This document shows positions 41,201-47,686 of a stretch of DNA of 47,686 nucleotides, piece after piece. The notes beneath the pieces were generated by a model. The model did not search any database. It was not told where the DNA came from and saw only the letters and a program-made list of their open reading frames with translations. Source of the DNA: TMED27 sp037969235 (GTDB lineage Bacteria > Pseudomonadota > Alphaproteobacteria > Micavibrionales > Micavibrionaceae); contig JBBKXA010000117.1 in NCBI GenBank assembly GCA_037969235.1, positions 1 through 47,686 on the forward strand. Reading direction: 5' to 3'. Position 1 is the first letter of the stretch, and each line of letters begins with the position of its first letter. Both the position numbers and the translations under genes were made by a program.

Positions 41201-41664
41201 ATGGGCCAGAAGCGGCGATTGTTTCTACGGGGCGTGTTGATTTGCCAGCTTGGTATATTGATACTAATCACACAGTGACATTAAAAAATGCGCAAGGGGT
41301 TGAGCCGTTTGGTGTGGCTATTCAGGGTTCATTAAGCAATCCGAAAAATACTTTTGGTTCTGGCTTATTTGATACTTTTTTGCGTCAAAAACTTCAAAGC
41401 AAACTGACGGATAAGTTGCCTGACTTGATTGGGGAAGATGTTACCGATAAGTTGAGTAAATTTGGTATTTTGCCGCAGAAAAAAGTGGCGCCTGTGGTTG
41501 ATTCATCTAGTGGGGCGGGAGCGACTGAACCGGCATCTGGGGAAATTGTTAATGATAATGCGGTGGCGCAACCTGCGGCGGAAGCTCAGCCTCAACCACA
41601 AAGAATAGAGAATATGAAGCCAGAAGAGGTTGTGAATGATTTGTTGAAAGGGTTTTTGCGTTAA
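38224..41664 (+). CDS. AsmA family protein
   Basis: A 1146-residue member of the AsmA/TamB superfamily. One N-terminal membrane helix (about 4-22) anchors a large periplasmic beta-strand-rich body. The AsmA N-terminal signature is LAIAPSFFNWDKY...LNVAVNGDISLAILPSPRVYLEMVNV (18-66). The C-terminal AsmA_2 region near 880-1080 has ALISALNGSANLSG and VEPFGVAIQGSLSNPKNTFG. These proteins bridge the inner and outer membranes as lipid conduits or modulate outer-membrane protein assembly. GGAG is 8 bases upstream. A poorly conserved Ala/Gln/Pro-rich tail follows. Its terminator lies inside the convergent RHH gene. Confidence 0.93.
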   Translation: MKRLFTVFSIVVVLIAGLAIAPSFFNWDKYKAPALKQIEDMTGLNVAVNGDISLAILPSPRVYLEMVNVKDPSDQSGARDLASFEMLDVRVALMPLLSGNVAVQSVHLKKPQINISKNEQGRFNFMTPKIEAMMAGKSDDTNAQTNKKKAELSFDAISIEDGALNFTDAAAKAPIVLSKVNLDIDAKTLQGPFNLNGDMVYNGQNVEIKAKTGAIDAVAKTTSLNLDGKMAGIDLDYNGVVQLGDAPEIQGEMALVIASLNDVMKREASTSNALGGALKIKGLITANAKQVTLKDADLNIAGTSLSGALQANLSTPITVKGAFIGKDTIDLDKFKAGSSDAKESQFDPASLASFLPKTLEIPTLGSVDVALNAPGVIINGQMLKDVGIKITNSDRSFALSFDAGSIPGQGQIAAKGALSYAEKSHSDKTNKDIYSNPSATFSLKGQSENFPQTIEAFSGLKGLPLVKDSKRGVFDLNGQILSSGLIVEKAVLNLDKAAFSASGSWKAQKDSARSLLKAAVVAESLNFDTLSNGSNEPKSSDPLKPLKELSLPYDVDVDVSVNNAIIQGYSISGLKAEAIITPNNLKVNKIAATNFAGASFDFSGAIANLKELSGLNIGGSLTASDPYKFANAFKIDSKSWPQNLGSTKIDFKGSGSVNAMDINAGVSALGGSINVDGRVSNPMTKLEIGALGVHVKHPNMNNALQSFAKGAPSYASLAKPMDFKANIALNGKVIDIKDINADLAGASTSGTLKIDSSAVKPVINGNLRIGDLKLVSGGSSAAQANASTTSGAGKWSTVPMNSAWLHSFNADLDIAANSIVYETWNLSKPSIKVTIKDGTMDINSLNAGLYDGQIAMNGVVSSNASDKPLNVKTTVKITDINLGSLASALSGTRRIDASGDVSLDFDVSGAGGTQKALISALNGSANLSGNKVVMKGFDLAGLAGALMESNKPLPRLQELLTASTNGGETAFDSIRGSYTVQNGVVGISSMKMDGPEAAIVSTGRVDLPAWYIDTNHTVTLKNAQGVEPFGVAIQGSLSNPKNTFGSGLFDTFLRQKLQSKLTDKLPDLIGEDVTDKLSKFGILPQKKVAPVVDSSSGAGATEPASGEIVNDNAVAQPAAEAQPQPQRIENMKPEEVVNDLLKGFLR

Positions 41665-41930
41665 TTTTTTTGGTGCAAGAGCCGATTTTGTAAATCGTGT
41701 AAAATATATAAGCGTATAGCGCTTGAAAGATTGTGACCCGAAAATGCTGGCATTTGTGGGTCACTTTTTTTATGTGCAGGTTGAGTTATTCTGGCATCGT
41801 CTATCTGAGCGATGATTTTGTTGAGAGATATATTACGGTGATGAGCGCAGGATTTTAGCGCCTCCCAAAATTCATCTTCTAATGTGATGCTGGTTTGGTG
41901 GCCGTGAATATTAACGGAGTGTTTTTTCAT
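41661..41930 (-). CDS. Ribbon-helix-helix domain protein (RHH_4 type)
   Basis: An 89-residue protein. The N-terminal strand and helices, KHSVNIHGHQTSITLEDEFW (3-22) and LKSCAHHRNISLNKIIAQID, and the C-terminal NLSSAIRLYILHDLQNR are the conserved parts of the alphaproteobacterial RHH_4 family, presumed dimeric DNA binders. Between them sits a variable linker (about 50-66) whose DNA also forms the asmA terminator on the other strand. It begins 10 bases after fumC in the same operon; this pairing is common in the class. The 3' end overlaps the asmA stop by four bases. Confidence 0.83.
   Translation of the reverse strand: MKKHSVNIHGHQTSITLEDEFWEALKSCAHHRNISLNKIIAQIDDARITQPAHKKSDPQMPAFSGHNLSSAIRLYILHDLQNRLLHQKN
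41733..41771 (+). terminator. Rho-independent terminator of the AsmA-family gene
   Basis: GTGACCC (41733-41739) pairs with GGGTCAC (41758-41764), and AAATGC (42-47) with GCATTT (50-55) of the same decade, followed by TTTTTTT (41765-41771). It lies about 70 bases after the asmA stop, inside the RHH coding sequence on the other strand. Confidence 0.85.
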
Positions 41931-41940
41931 GGCTTTTCGT

Positions 41941-43338
41941 TTAATCGCGAGGAGTAACCATCGAAAGTGGATCTATCCATTCATCAAATTGCTCGCTTGT
42001 TAATAATTTTAGCTCTAAGGCGGCTTGTTTGAGTGTTGTACCGTCATTGTATGCCTTTTTCGCAATTTTTGCAGCGTTATCGTAGCCAATATGTGGATTA
42101 AGCGCAGTTACGAGCATTAAAGAATTCTCCATTAAGCTTTTAATGCGCTTTTCGTCGGCTTCGATGCCTTCTACGCAATGAATTGTGAAGCTTTTGACGC
42201 TGTCTGCAAGTAAGCGGACGGATTGGAGAACGTTGAAAATGATGACGGGTTTGAACACATTGAGTTCAAAATGACCATTTGATCCCGCTATGGATACGGT
42301 TGTGTGGTTGCCCATGACTTGAGCGCAGACCATGGTGAGGGCTTCGCATTGGGTTGGGTTGACCTTGCCCGGCATGATTGATGAACCCGGCTCGTTAGCA
42401 GGAAGGATGATTTCACCGATACCGGAACGCGGGCCAGAGCCAAGCAAACGAATGTCGTTGGCGATTTTCATTAAGCTCACGGAAAGCGTATTTAATGCGC
42501 CAGAATGTTCCACCATTGCATCATGCGCGGCGAGAGCTTCGAATTTGTTTTCGGCTGTTATAAAAGGGAGATCTGTGATCTTTGCGACGTGCGCGGCGAA
42601 TTGTATATCGAATCCAGATTTTGAATTTATGCCTGTGCCTACGGCGGTTCCGCCTTGGGCGAGTTGGTAAAGTCTTGGGAGCGTATCTTTTACGCGTTTT
42701 ATGCCGTATTCGATTTGTTTTGCATAGCCAGAGAATTCCTGCCCCAAGGTCAACGGCGTTGCATCTTGGAGATGGGTACGTCCGTTTTTGACCAGTTTAG
42801 CGAATTTTTTAGATTTTGCGGTGAGCGCGGTGTGTAATTTTTCAAGGGCAGGAAGCAGGCGGTGGTGGATTTCTTCGACGGCGGCGATGTGCATGACGGT
42901 GGGGAAGGTGTCATTGGAGCTTTGGCTCATGTTGCAATGGTCGTTGGGATGCACGGGCGATTTTCCGCCGCGTGCGCCGCTTAACATTTCATTGGCGCGC
43001 CCAGCGATGACTTCGTTGGCGTTCATGTTGCTTTGTGTACCTGAGCCTGTTTGCCATACGGCGAGGGGGAATTGAGCTTCGAGTGTGCCATTAATAACTT
43101 CTTCGGCGGCTTTTATAATTGTGTCGCCGATTTTTTTATCGAGGGAGCTTTGATCCATATTGGTGAGGGCGGCGGCTTTTTTTTGAATGCCAAGTGCGCG
43201 AATGATCGGGGTGGGCATTTTTTCTGTCCCGATATCGAAATTTACAAGGCTGCGCTGCGTTTGCGCGCCGTAATAAGCATCCATAGGGACATGAACCTCA
43301 CCGAGGGAGTCTGTTTCTATGCGTGTTTTGGTGGTCAT
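41941..43338 (-). CDS. fumC: Class II fumarate hydratase
   Basis: A 465-residue homotetrameric, iron-independent fumarase that hydrates fumarate to L-malate in the TCA cycle. Landmarks are QTGSGTQSNMNANEVIA near 95-111, GRTHLQDATPLTLGQEF near 184-200, and the superfamily signature GSSIMPGKVNPTQCE near 317-331. Its ATG overlaps the purK stop as ATGA, so translation is coupled to purine genes. Purine synthesis releases fumarate through adenylosuccinate lyase, a possible reason for the arrangement; this is inference. Confidence 0.97.
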   Translation of the reverse strand: MTTKTRIETDSLGEVHVPMDAYYGAQTQRSLVNFDIGTEKMPTPIIRALGIQKKAAALTNMDQSSLDKKIGDTIIKAAEEVINGTLEAQFPLAVWQTGSGTQSNMNANEVIAGRANEMLSGARGGKSPVHPNDHCNMSQSSNDTFPTVMHIAAVEEIHHRLLPALEKLHTALTAKSKKFAKLVKNGRTHLQDATPLTLGQEFSGYAKQIEYGIKRVKDTLPRLYQLAQGGTAVGTGINSKSGFDIQFAAHVAKITDLPFITAENKFEALAAHDAMVEHSGALNTLSVSLMKIANDIRLLGSGPRSGIGEIILPANEPGSSIMPGKVNPTQCEALTMVCAQVMGNHTTVSIAGSNGHFELNVFKPVIIFNVLQSVRLLADSVKSFTIHCVEGIEADEKRIKSLMENSLMLVTALNPHIGYDNAAKIAKKAYNDGTTLKQAALELKLLTSEQFDEWIDPLSMVTPRD

Positions 43339-44426
43339 GATTGTTCCTTTTGTGTTTTTTCTTTCAAAATAGTGACATGCCCCATTTTGCGGCCTTCTTT
43401 TATATCATGTTTTCCGTAGTTGTGAAGGTGGGTGTTGGGTTGATTTTGGTATTGGGCGATATTAGTGATGTCATCGCCGATGAGGTTGAACATGAGGGCG
43501 TCGCTGTGGCGATTGGGCGCGAGGACGGGAAGGTCGCATACGGCGCGAACGTGGTTTTCGAATTGGGAATGTTCGCAGGCGTCAATGCTCCAATGGCCAG
43601 AATTATGGGTGCGTGGGGCGATTTCGTTGGCGAAAATTTGGTTGTCGCGCGTTACGAATAACTCAAGAGTTAATATGCCTTTTAGATCAAGTTGTTCCGC
43701 TAATTTTTTGATCGTCTTTATTGCGTTTTGAGCTAGATGATTATGAATGGGGGCGGGTACTGTGGTTTTATCCAAAATATGGTGTTTATGTACATTCAGC
43801 ATGGGGCCGTAGTTAACAATATGTTTATTTCTATCGCGGGCAACAATCACAGAGATTTCACATTCGAAATTAATGATCTCTTCCATGATTATTGGGGTTT
43901 CTTTAAATTCGCTCCATAGCGCTTCTAAATTTGTATCTCTTGTGAGGCGGGCTTGACCTTTCCCATCATATCCGAAACGTGTCGTTTTTAATATGCATTG
44001 ATTTACACCCCATTTTTTTAATGTATTTGTTATATCTTGTGGGGATTTTGGATGGCTCCAGCGTGTTGTAGGGATGCCGATATCGTTGAGAAACTTTTTT
44101 TCTGCGATGCGGTCTTGGGAAACTTCCAAAAGGCGCTCATCTGGATATACAGGTTTAAGTGTGTTAAGGTAGCGCACTGTTTTAACAGGAATGTTTTCAA
44201 ATTCATATGTGATGTAGTCAACAGATTGGGCGAAAAGTTTTAATTCGTCTTCGTCATCGTAGCTGGCGACGATGGTTTTTTCAGCGACTTGGGCGGCGGG
44301 GCTGTCTTGTTCGGGGGTGTATATAATTGTTTTGATACCAAGCTTAGACGCGGCTATAGCACTCATTTGTCCAAGCTGACCACCGCCGAGTATGCCGAGG
44401 GTAATATTTTGCGAGATTTCATTCAT
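43335..44426 (-). CDS. purK: 5-(carboxyamino)imidazole ribonucleotide synthase
   Basis: A 363-residue ATP-grasp enzyme that makes N5-CAIR from AIR, ATP and bicarbonate in purine synthesis. The N-terminus has LGILGGGQLGQMSAIAASKLG (11-31). The central region has CILKTTRFGYDGKGQ and the C-terminal region has EIAPRTHNSGHWSIDACEHSQFE, all characteristic. Its length is typical. It follows purE after 45 bases and overlaps fumC by four bases, forming the core of a five-gene minus-strand operon. Confidence 0.96.
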   Translation of the reverse strand: MNEISQNITLGILGGGQLGQMSAIAASKLGIKTIIYTPEQDSPAAQVAEKTIVASYDDEDELKLFAQSVDYITYEFENIPVKTVRYLNTLKPVYPDERLLEVSQDRIAEKKFLNDIGIPTTRWSHPKSPQDITNTLKKWGVNQCILKTTRFGYDGKGQARLTRDTNLEALWSEFKETPIIMEEIINFECEISVIVARDRNKHIVNYGPMLNVHKHHILDKTTVPAPIHNHLAQNAIKTIKKLAEQLDLKGILTLELFVTRDNQIFANEIAPRTHNSGHWSIDACEHSQFENHVRAVCDLPVLAPNRHSDALMFNLIGDDITNIAQYQNQPNTHLHNYGKHDIKEGRKMGHVTILKEKTQKEQS

Positions 44427-44471
44427 GGGTCGTTTAAACCATAAAATCCAGGAAAATTAAATAAGGTTTTT

Positions 44472-44966
44472 TTATTTGGGGGATTCTGCGACGGAATCGG
44501 TTTGTTGCTGGCGGTAATTATCGAGAGCAGCGGCGGTTTTTTCGTTGGTGATGGCTAAAATCGCGGCGGCGAGGAGGCCGGCGTTTTTAGCACCGGCTTT
44601 ACCGATGGCCAGTGTACCGACGGGGATACCGCCGGGCATTTGTGCGATGGATAAAAGACTATCCATGCCGCTTAGGGCTTTGCTTTCGACGGGAACACCG
44701 AGGACGGGGAGGGGAGTCATGCTTGCGGTCATGCCAGGGAGGTGCGCAGCGCCACCAGCGCCAGCGATGATGACTTTTAATCCGCGTGTTTTAGCGTTTT
44801 TTGCGTATTCCACAAGGCGGTCGGGGGTGCGGTGTGCGGAGACGATTTTAACTTCATGGGGGATTTCGAGAGTGTGAAGCACATCGTGTGCTTCTTTCAT
44901 TGTGTCCCAGTCGCTTTGTGAGCCCATGATGATGCCGACTAGTGGGTGTGGATCCTGGTGTGTCAT
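44472..44966 (-). CDS. purE: N5-CAIR mutase
   Basis: A 164-residue class I PurE converting N5-CAIR to CAIR, the step after PurK. The signatures GSQSDW (15-20), SAHRTP (43-48) and AGAGGAAHLPGM (69-80) are intact, as expected for the N5-CAIR-using class that needs PurK. Its ATG overlaps the stop of the DUF465 gene by four bases. The last 20 residues form a polar, glutamine-rich tail that varies in the family. Confidence 0.97.
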   Translation of the reverse strand: MTHQDPHPLVGIIMGSQSDWDTMKEAHDVLHTLEIPHEVKIVSAHRTPDRLVEYAKNAKTRGLKVIIAGAGGAAHLPGMTASMTPLPVLGVPVESKALSGMDSLLSIAQMPGGIPVGTLAIGKAGAKNAGLLAAAILAITNEKTAAALDNYRQQQTDSVAESPK

Positions 44967-45190
44967 GCAATAATATCGTCTATGAGGGCGCTTTCGAGTT
45001 TTTGGATCATGTCTTTAAGCCACAGTTTCTTTTTCTTTAGTTTTTGCATGTGAAAAAGATTAACCGGTTGGTCGCTTTCAAGGGCGCGCTCGATCATAAT
45101 ATCCATCGCTTGATGCTCGCTGCGATATTCGCTCAGCTTTAATTGCAGTTCTTCTTGATCTTCCATAGGATTGAAGTCGCCATTTATCAT
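44963..45190 (-). CDS. YdcH/DUF465 family small helical protein
   Basis: A protein of up to 75 residues, a helical hairpin with YRSEHQAMDIMIERAL near 18-33 and QKLKKKKLWLKDMIQKLE near 49-66, the typical DUF465 pattern. The function of the family is unknown. The start may be ATG 45190 or the in-frame ATG at 45166 (MEDQEELQLK); neither has a clear ribosome-binding site. It heads the purE-purK-fumC-RHH operon by an ATGA overlap with purE, an arrangement common in alphaproteobacteria. Confidence 0.8.
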   Translation of the reverse strand: MINGDFNPMEDQEELQLKLSEYRSEHQAMDIMIERALESDQPVNLFHMQKLKKKKLWLKDMIQKLESALIDDIIA

Positions 45191-45219
45191 TTATTAAGAA
45201 ATCAACACTAGCATATAAT
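45191..45219 (+). promoter_or_regulatory. Putative promoter of pfkA
   Basis: A perfect TATAAT (45214-45219) is preceded by TTATTA (45191-45196) with a 17-base spacer, 61 bases before ATG 45281. It is in the gap between the divergent DUF465 and pfkA genes. Confidence 0.45.
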
Positions 45220-45280
45220 CGGTTGTTTGATAAGAAAAAATGCACCACACTTATGCAGTAATTATATAAGGGAATTGGAA

Positions 45281-46357
45281 ATGAGCAAAACTATTGGGAT
45301 TTTAACGAGTGGCGGCGATTGTGCAGGGTTAAACGCGGTGATGCGGGCGGCTGTTTTTCGGGCGCAATTGTTGGGGTGGACGGTTATAGGCATTGAAAAC
45401 GGTACGGCGGGTCTGTTGGAAAAGCCGTATCGTGTGCGGACACTTTCGCCCAAGGATTTTGACGGGTTTATTATGCGTCGTGGGGGGACGATTCTGGGGA
45501 CAACCAACAGCCGCAATCCGTTTGAATACAAGATGGATGACGGTACGATAAAGGATCGTTCTGATGAGGTTATTGCGGCGCTGAAGGAATTGGGGATTGA
45601 GGCGTTGATTGGTATTGGGGGGGATGGGAGTTTTGATATTCTTAGCCGTTTAGCCAAGCAGGGTGGTATTAATATGGTTGGTGTACCGAAAACGATTGAT
45701 AATGATCTGGCGATGACGGATGTATCTGTTGGGTTTGATACTGCGTTGATGGTGGCGACAGAGGCGCTTGATCGCCTGCAGCCTACGGCGGCGAGCCATG
45801 ATCGGGTGATGGTTTTGGAAGTTATGGGGCGTGATGCGGGCCATATTGCGCTTAATGCAGGTATTGCAGGGGGGGTGGATGTGATTTTGATTCCTGAAAT
45901 TCCGTATACGATGGAAGGGATTGCGAAGAAGATTAGGGCGGTAAAGGCGGAGGGGCGTAATTTTGCGCTCGTTATTGTATCCGAAGCCGTTAAAGGCCCT
46001 GGTGGGGAGAAGCGTCAGGTTGTATATCATGGTGGTGAGGAGCGTTATGGCGGGATTGGTGATTATCTCGCGCCGCGTATTGCAGAGGCTACGGGGTTTG
46101 AAACGCGGGCGACGGTGCTGGGGCATGTACAACGCGGCGGAAATCCTACGCATAATGATCGGTTACTGGCGCAAGGCCTAGGCGTGAAGGCTGTTGATTT
46201 GATTGCGGCGGGTGAGTACGGGAAAATGGTGGCGTGGCAAGCGCGTGAAGCGGTGGCTGTACCGATTGAGGAGGCGATTAAATATTGTCGTGTAGTAGAG
46301 CCTGATGGCTTTTTGGTGCATACTGCGCGCTCGCTTGGGATATCATTTGGTGATTAA
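45281..46357 (+). CDS. pfkA: 6-phosphofructokinase (ATP- or PPi-type unresolved)
   Basis: A 358-residue group A phosphofructokinase. GILTSGGDCAGLNAVMRA (6-23), GTTNSRNPF, GGDGS (113-117), PKTIDND (136-142, catalytic D140) and MGRDAGHIAL are intact. G116 matches E. coli Gly104, as in ATP-using enzymes, whereas K137 stands at E. coli Gly124 and is Lys in PPi-using ones. The phosphoryl donor therefore cannot be settled from sequence alone. ATG 45281 has a purine-rich site just upstream; an in-frame ATG at 45227 is rejected. It provides committed glycolytic flux. Confidence 0.93.
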   Translation: MSKTIGILTSGGDCAGLNAVMRAAVFRAQLLGWTVIGIENGTAGLLEKPYRVRTLSPKDFDGFIMRRGGTILGTTNSRNPFEYKMDDGTIKDRSDEVIAALKELGIEALIGIGGDGSFDILSRLAKQGGINMVGVPKTIDNDLAMTDVSVGFDTALMVATEALDRLQPTAASHDRVMVLEVMGRDAGHIALNAGIAGGVDVILIPEIPYTMEGIAKKIRAVKAEGRNFALVIVSEAVKGPGGEKRQVVYHGGEERYGGIGDYLAPRIAEATGFETRATVLGHVQRGGNPTHNDRLLAQGLGVKAVDLIAAGEYGKMVAWQAREAVAVPIEEAIKYCRVVEPDGFLVHTARSLGISFGD

Positions 46358-46372
46358 ATCACTGGTGTGATT
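46357..46372 (+). terminator. Weak hairpin after pfkA
   Basis: AATCAC and GTGATT form a 6-base-pair stem with a TGGT loop right at the pfkA stop, followed by AAACTTTATT. The T run is poor, so its terminator function is doubtful. Confidence 0.25.
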
Positions 46373-46380
46373 AAACTTTA

Positions 46381-46410
46381 TTGGCGTAAAAGGTATTTTT
46401 CCGCTAAAAT
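46381..46410 (+). promoter_or_regulatory. Putative promoter of the PH-domain genes
   Basis: TTGGCG (46381-46386) and TAAAAT (46405-46410) are separated by 18 bases, 34 bases before ATG 46444. Confidence 0.42.
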
Positions 46411-46443
46411 AGTGTCAGAAGCGTATTTTTGAAAGATTTATAA

Positions 46444-46974
46444 ATGCTATATGTTGAACAGTCTTTGGGCCCTGATGAAGAGTTAGTGCATGTCGGACGC
46501 TTTCATTGGATGTATACAGTGCAAGCGTTCATGGCGATTGTGTGGGGCATTATTATCAGCATTATGCTGATTATCGGGAGCGTGGTGATATATAAGCAAA
46601 TGGGATGGTTCCCGAAAGAGATTGGGCTATTGGAGGGGGTGCGGTATTTGCATCCGGGGATACGTATCGCGGCTTTTGTAATGTTTGTGATGGGACTGTT
46701 AAGTTTTGCGCAGATGATGGTGATTAAAGCTACGACAGAGATTGCCATTACGAATTCGCGCCTTGTATATAAGCGCGGTCTTGTAGCGCGGCATGTGGGT
46801 GAGATGAGTGTGGATCGTATTGAGGGCGTGAACGTGTTGCAGACAATATTTGGGCGTATGTTCAACTATGGGCGTTTGGCCGTGCGTGGTATGGGGATTG
46901 GTGAGGTGGTTTTGCCGCCAATTGAAAACCCGATTGCGTTTCGTTTAGCCATTGAAAAAGCGCGTTCGATTTAA
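46444..46974 (+). CDS. Membrane-anchored bacterial PH-domain protein
   Basis: A 176-residue protein with two membrane helices (about 27-50 and 75-97) followed by a bPH_2 (DUF304) domain of about 75 residues: TEIAITNSRLVYKRGLVARHVGEMSVDRIEGVNV. PH-like folds of this type occur in pairs in many bacteria, and the function is poorly known. The ATG has only a weak purine-rich site. The next gene, 31 bases on, encodes a second PH-domain protein, so the pair is likely co-transcribed. Confidence 0.85.
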   Translation: MLYVEQSLGPDEELVHVGRFHWMYTVQAFMAIVWGIIISIMLIIGSVVIYKQMGWFPKEIGLLEGVRYLHPGIRIAAFVMFVMGLLSFAQMMVIKATTEIAITNSRLVYKRGLVARHVGEMSVDRIEGVNVLQTIFGRMFNYGRLAVRGMGIGEVVLPPIENPIAFRLAIEKARSI

Positions 46975-47005
46975 AGACATTATTATTTAAGAAGGGGAAA
47001 ATAGT

Positions 47006-47554
47006 ATGACAAAAACTAACGATACAGTAAAAACTGAGGCTGATAAGAAGGTCACGGAGAAGAAGAAAAGCGGCGCTAGTTTTTTCGCGCGCGAGAATGA
47101 TATTGATCTTATGCTCGTTGAAGGTGAGCATATTGTAGAGCAAGCGTTTATTCACTGGGGTATTTACTGGAAAACGATTGCAGTGGCGATTATCGGGCTG
47201 ATGTTGTTTATTTTTATACCGCAGCTGGGCATGCTTTTGTTATTTACAGCTTTGGTGATGTTTTCTTATGCTGCGGCGATCCAAAAGGTTTTTATGTTGG
47301 TGTTGACCAATAAACGGATGCTTTTCAGATATGGTTTATTACAGGTTGACGTTGTGGATTTGCGCTTTTCCAAGATTGAAAGCGTAGAAATTGAGCGGAT
47401 GCCTCCGGGTTATATCATGGGGTATGCGAACGTTGTAATTATGGGGACGGGGCAGCGCTACGTTGTCATTCCATTTGTCGGCAATGCCGCGATTATTCGT
47501 CAGGCTTATAATCGTTTAACTTTGATTGACGATAAGCCGAATACGGATGATTAA
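47006..47554 (+). CDS. Second membrane-anchored bacterial PH-domain protein
   Basis: A 182-residue protein. A charged, lysine-rich N-terminus (1-30) is followed by an acidic helix, two membrane helices (about 53-70 and 74-95), and a bPH_2 domain (about 100-175) with KVFMLVLTNKRMLFRYGL, DLRFSKIESVEIERMPPGYIMGYANVVIMGTGQ. Compared with the first protein, its lysine-rich tail is extra. AAGGGGA precedes ATG 47006. The last 132 bases of the window show no gene I can support. Confidence 0.84.
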   Translation: MTKTNDTVKTEADKKVTEKKKSGASFFARENDIDLMLVEGEHIVEQAFIHWGIYWKTIAVAIIGLMLFIFIPQLGMLLLFTALVMFSYAAAIQKVFMLVLTNKRMLFRYGLLQVDVVDLRFSKIESVEIERMPPGYIMGYANVVIMGTGQRYVVIPFVGNAAIIRQAYNRLTLIDDKPNTDD

Positions 47555-47686
47555 AAAAGCTTCCATCGTTCGCGATCGGACAACGTCAAATTTCGCCTCA
47601 CGTATAAGAATTCGCGTCGCCTCATTTTTCTAGCCGAACACAAACGCTGTTTGCTTTTTATTGATATTGAAAATTACGAAATGACC

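Noticed and set aside
47555..47686. A gene at the right edge
   Set aside because: The only open frame on the minus strand is 18 codons ending in TAG, and the plus strand has only an unsupported ATG near the last bases.

Overview
The window is a chromosomal segment of an alphaproteobacterium of moderately low G+C. Indicators are a MucR/Ros-type regulator, the TauE plus TIGR02186 pair, a UbiK-family accessory factor, an RHH_4-type ribbon-helix-helix protein, a DUF465 protein, the prs-rplY-pth-ychF gene order, and a perfect full CtrA box (TTAA-N7-TTAA). I cannot name the genus; a deep-branching, Micavibrio-like lineage is a guess. No rRNA, tRNA, CRISPR array, insertion sequence or prophage was recognised. 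No gap between genes exceeds 300 bases. By eye the + strand carries more G than C even in many minus-strand genes, on both sides of the window, which suggests that one replication arm covers the whole segment.

Layout. 1-301 is the start of a truncated minus-strand gene. 421-3165 holds a TauE/SafE permease, a TIGR02186 envelope protein, a universal stress protein and an Nfu-type Fe-S scaffold. 3159-4217 (minus) is a secreted protein with a degenerate polysaccharide-deacetylase fold. 4263-5982 holds a RutE-like nitroreductase, tsaB and mucR. 5986-7637 (minus) is ubiK-like, ybjN-like, proC. 7778-11459 is lgt, a MidA/NDUFAF7 methyltransferase, pgeF and prs. 11525-15382 is the rplY-pth-ychF block, interrupted by three unrecognised small ORFs. 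15396-19622 (minus) encodes a 1408-residue protein with no visible cysteine, signal peptide or known domain, transcribed from a region holding the CtrA box. 19903-25684 is ilvE (minus) and two histidine-kinase units. 25681-29684 is recX, an orphan ABC permease, hslO and trkH.

From 29880 to 41664 nearly everything is envelope-related: an OmpA-family lipoprotein, a DJ-1-like protein lacking its nucleophile, prfB with its programmed +1 frameshift, two large periplasmic coiled-coil proteins (the first ending in a TcpQ-like domain) and a 1146-residue AsmA-family protein. A cluster of DnaA-box-like 9-mers lies around the promoter between the two coiled-coil genes. 41661-45190 (minus) is a tightly overlapping operon: DUF465, purE, purK, fumC, RHH regulator. 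The window ends with 6-phosphofructokinase and two membrane-anchored bacterial PH-domain proteins.

The best candidates for something undescribed are the 1408-residue cysteine-free protein with its CtrA-centred symmetric promoter region, and the coiled-coil/TcpQ pair whose intergenic region carries DnaA boxes. Both remain inferences from sequence inspection.
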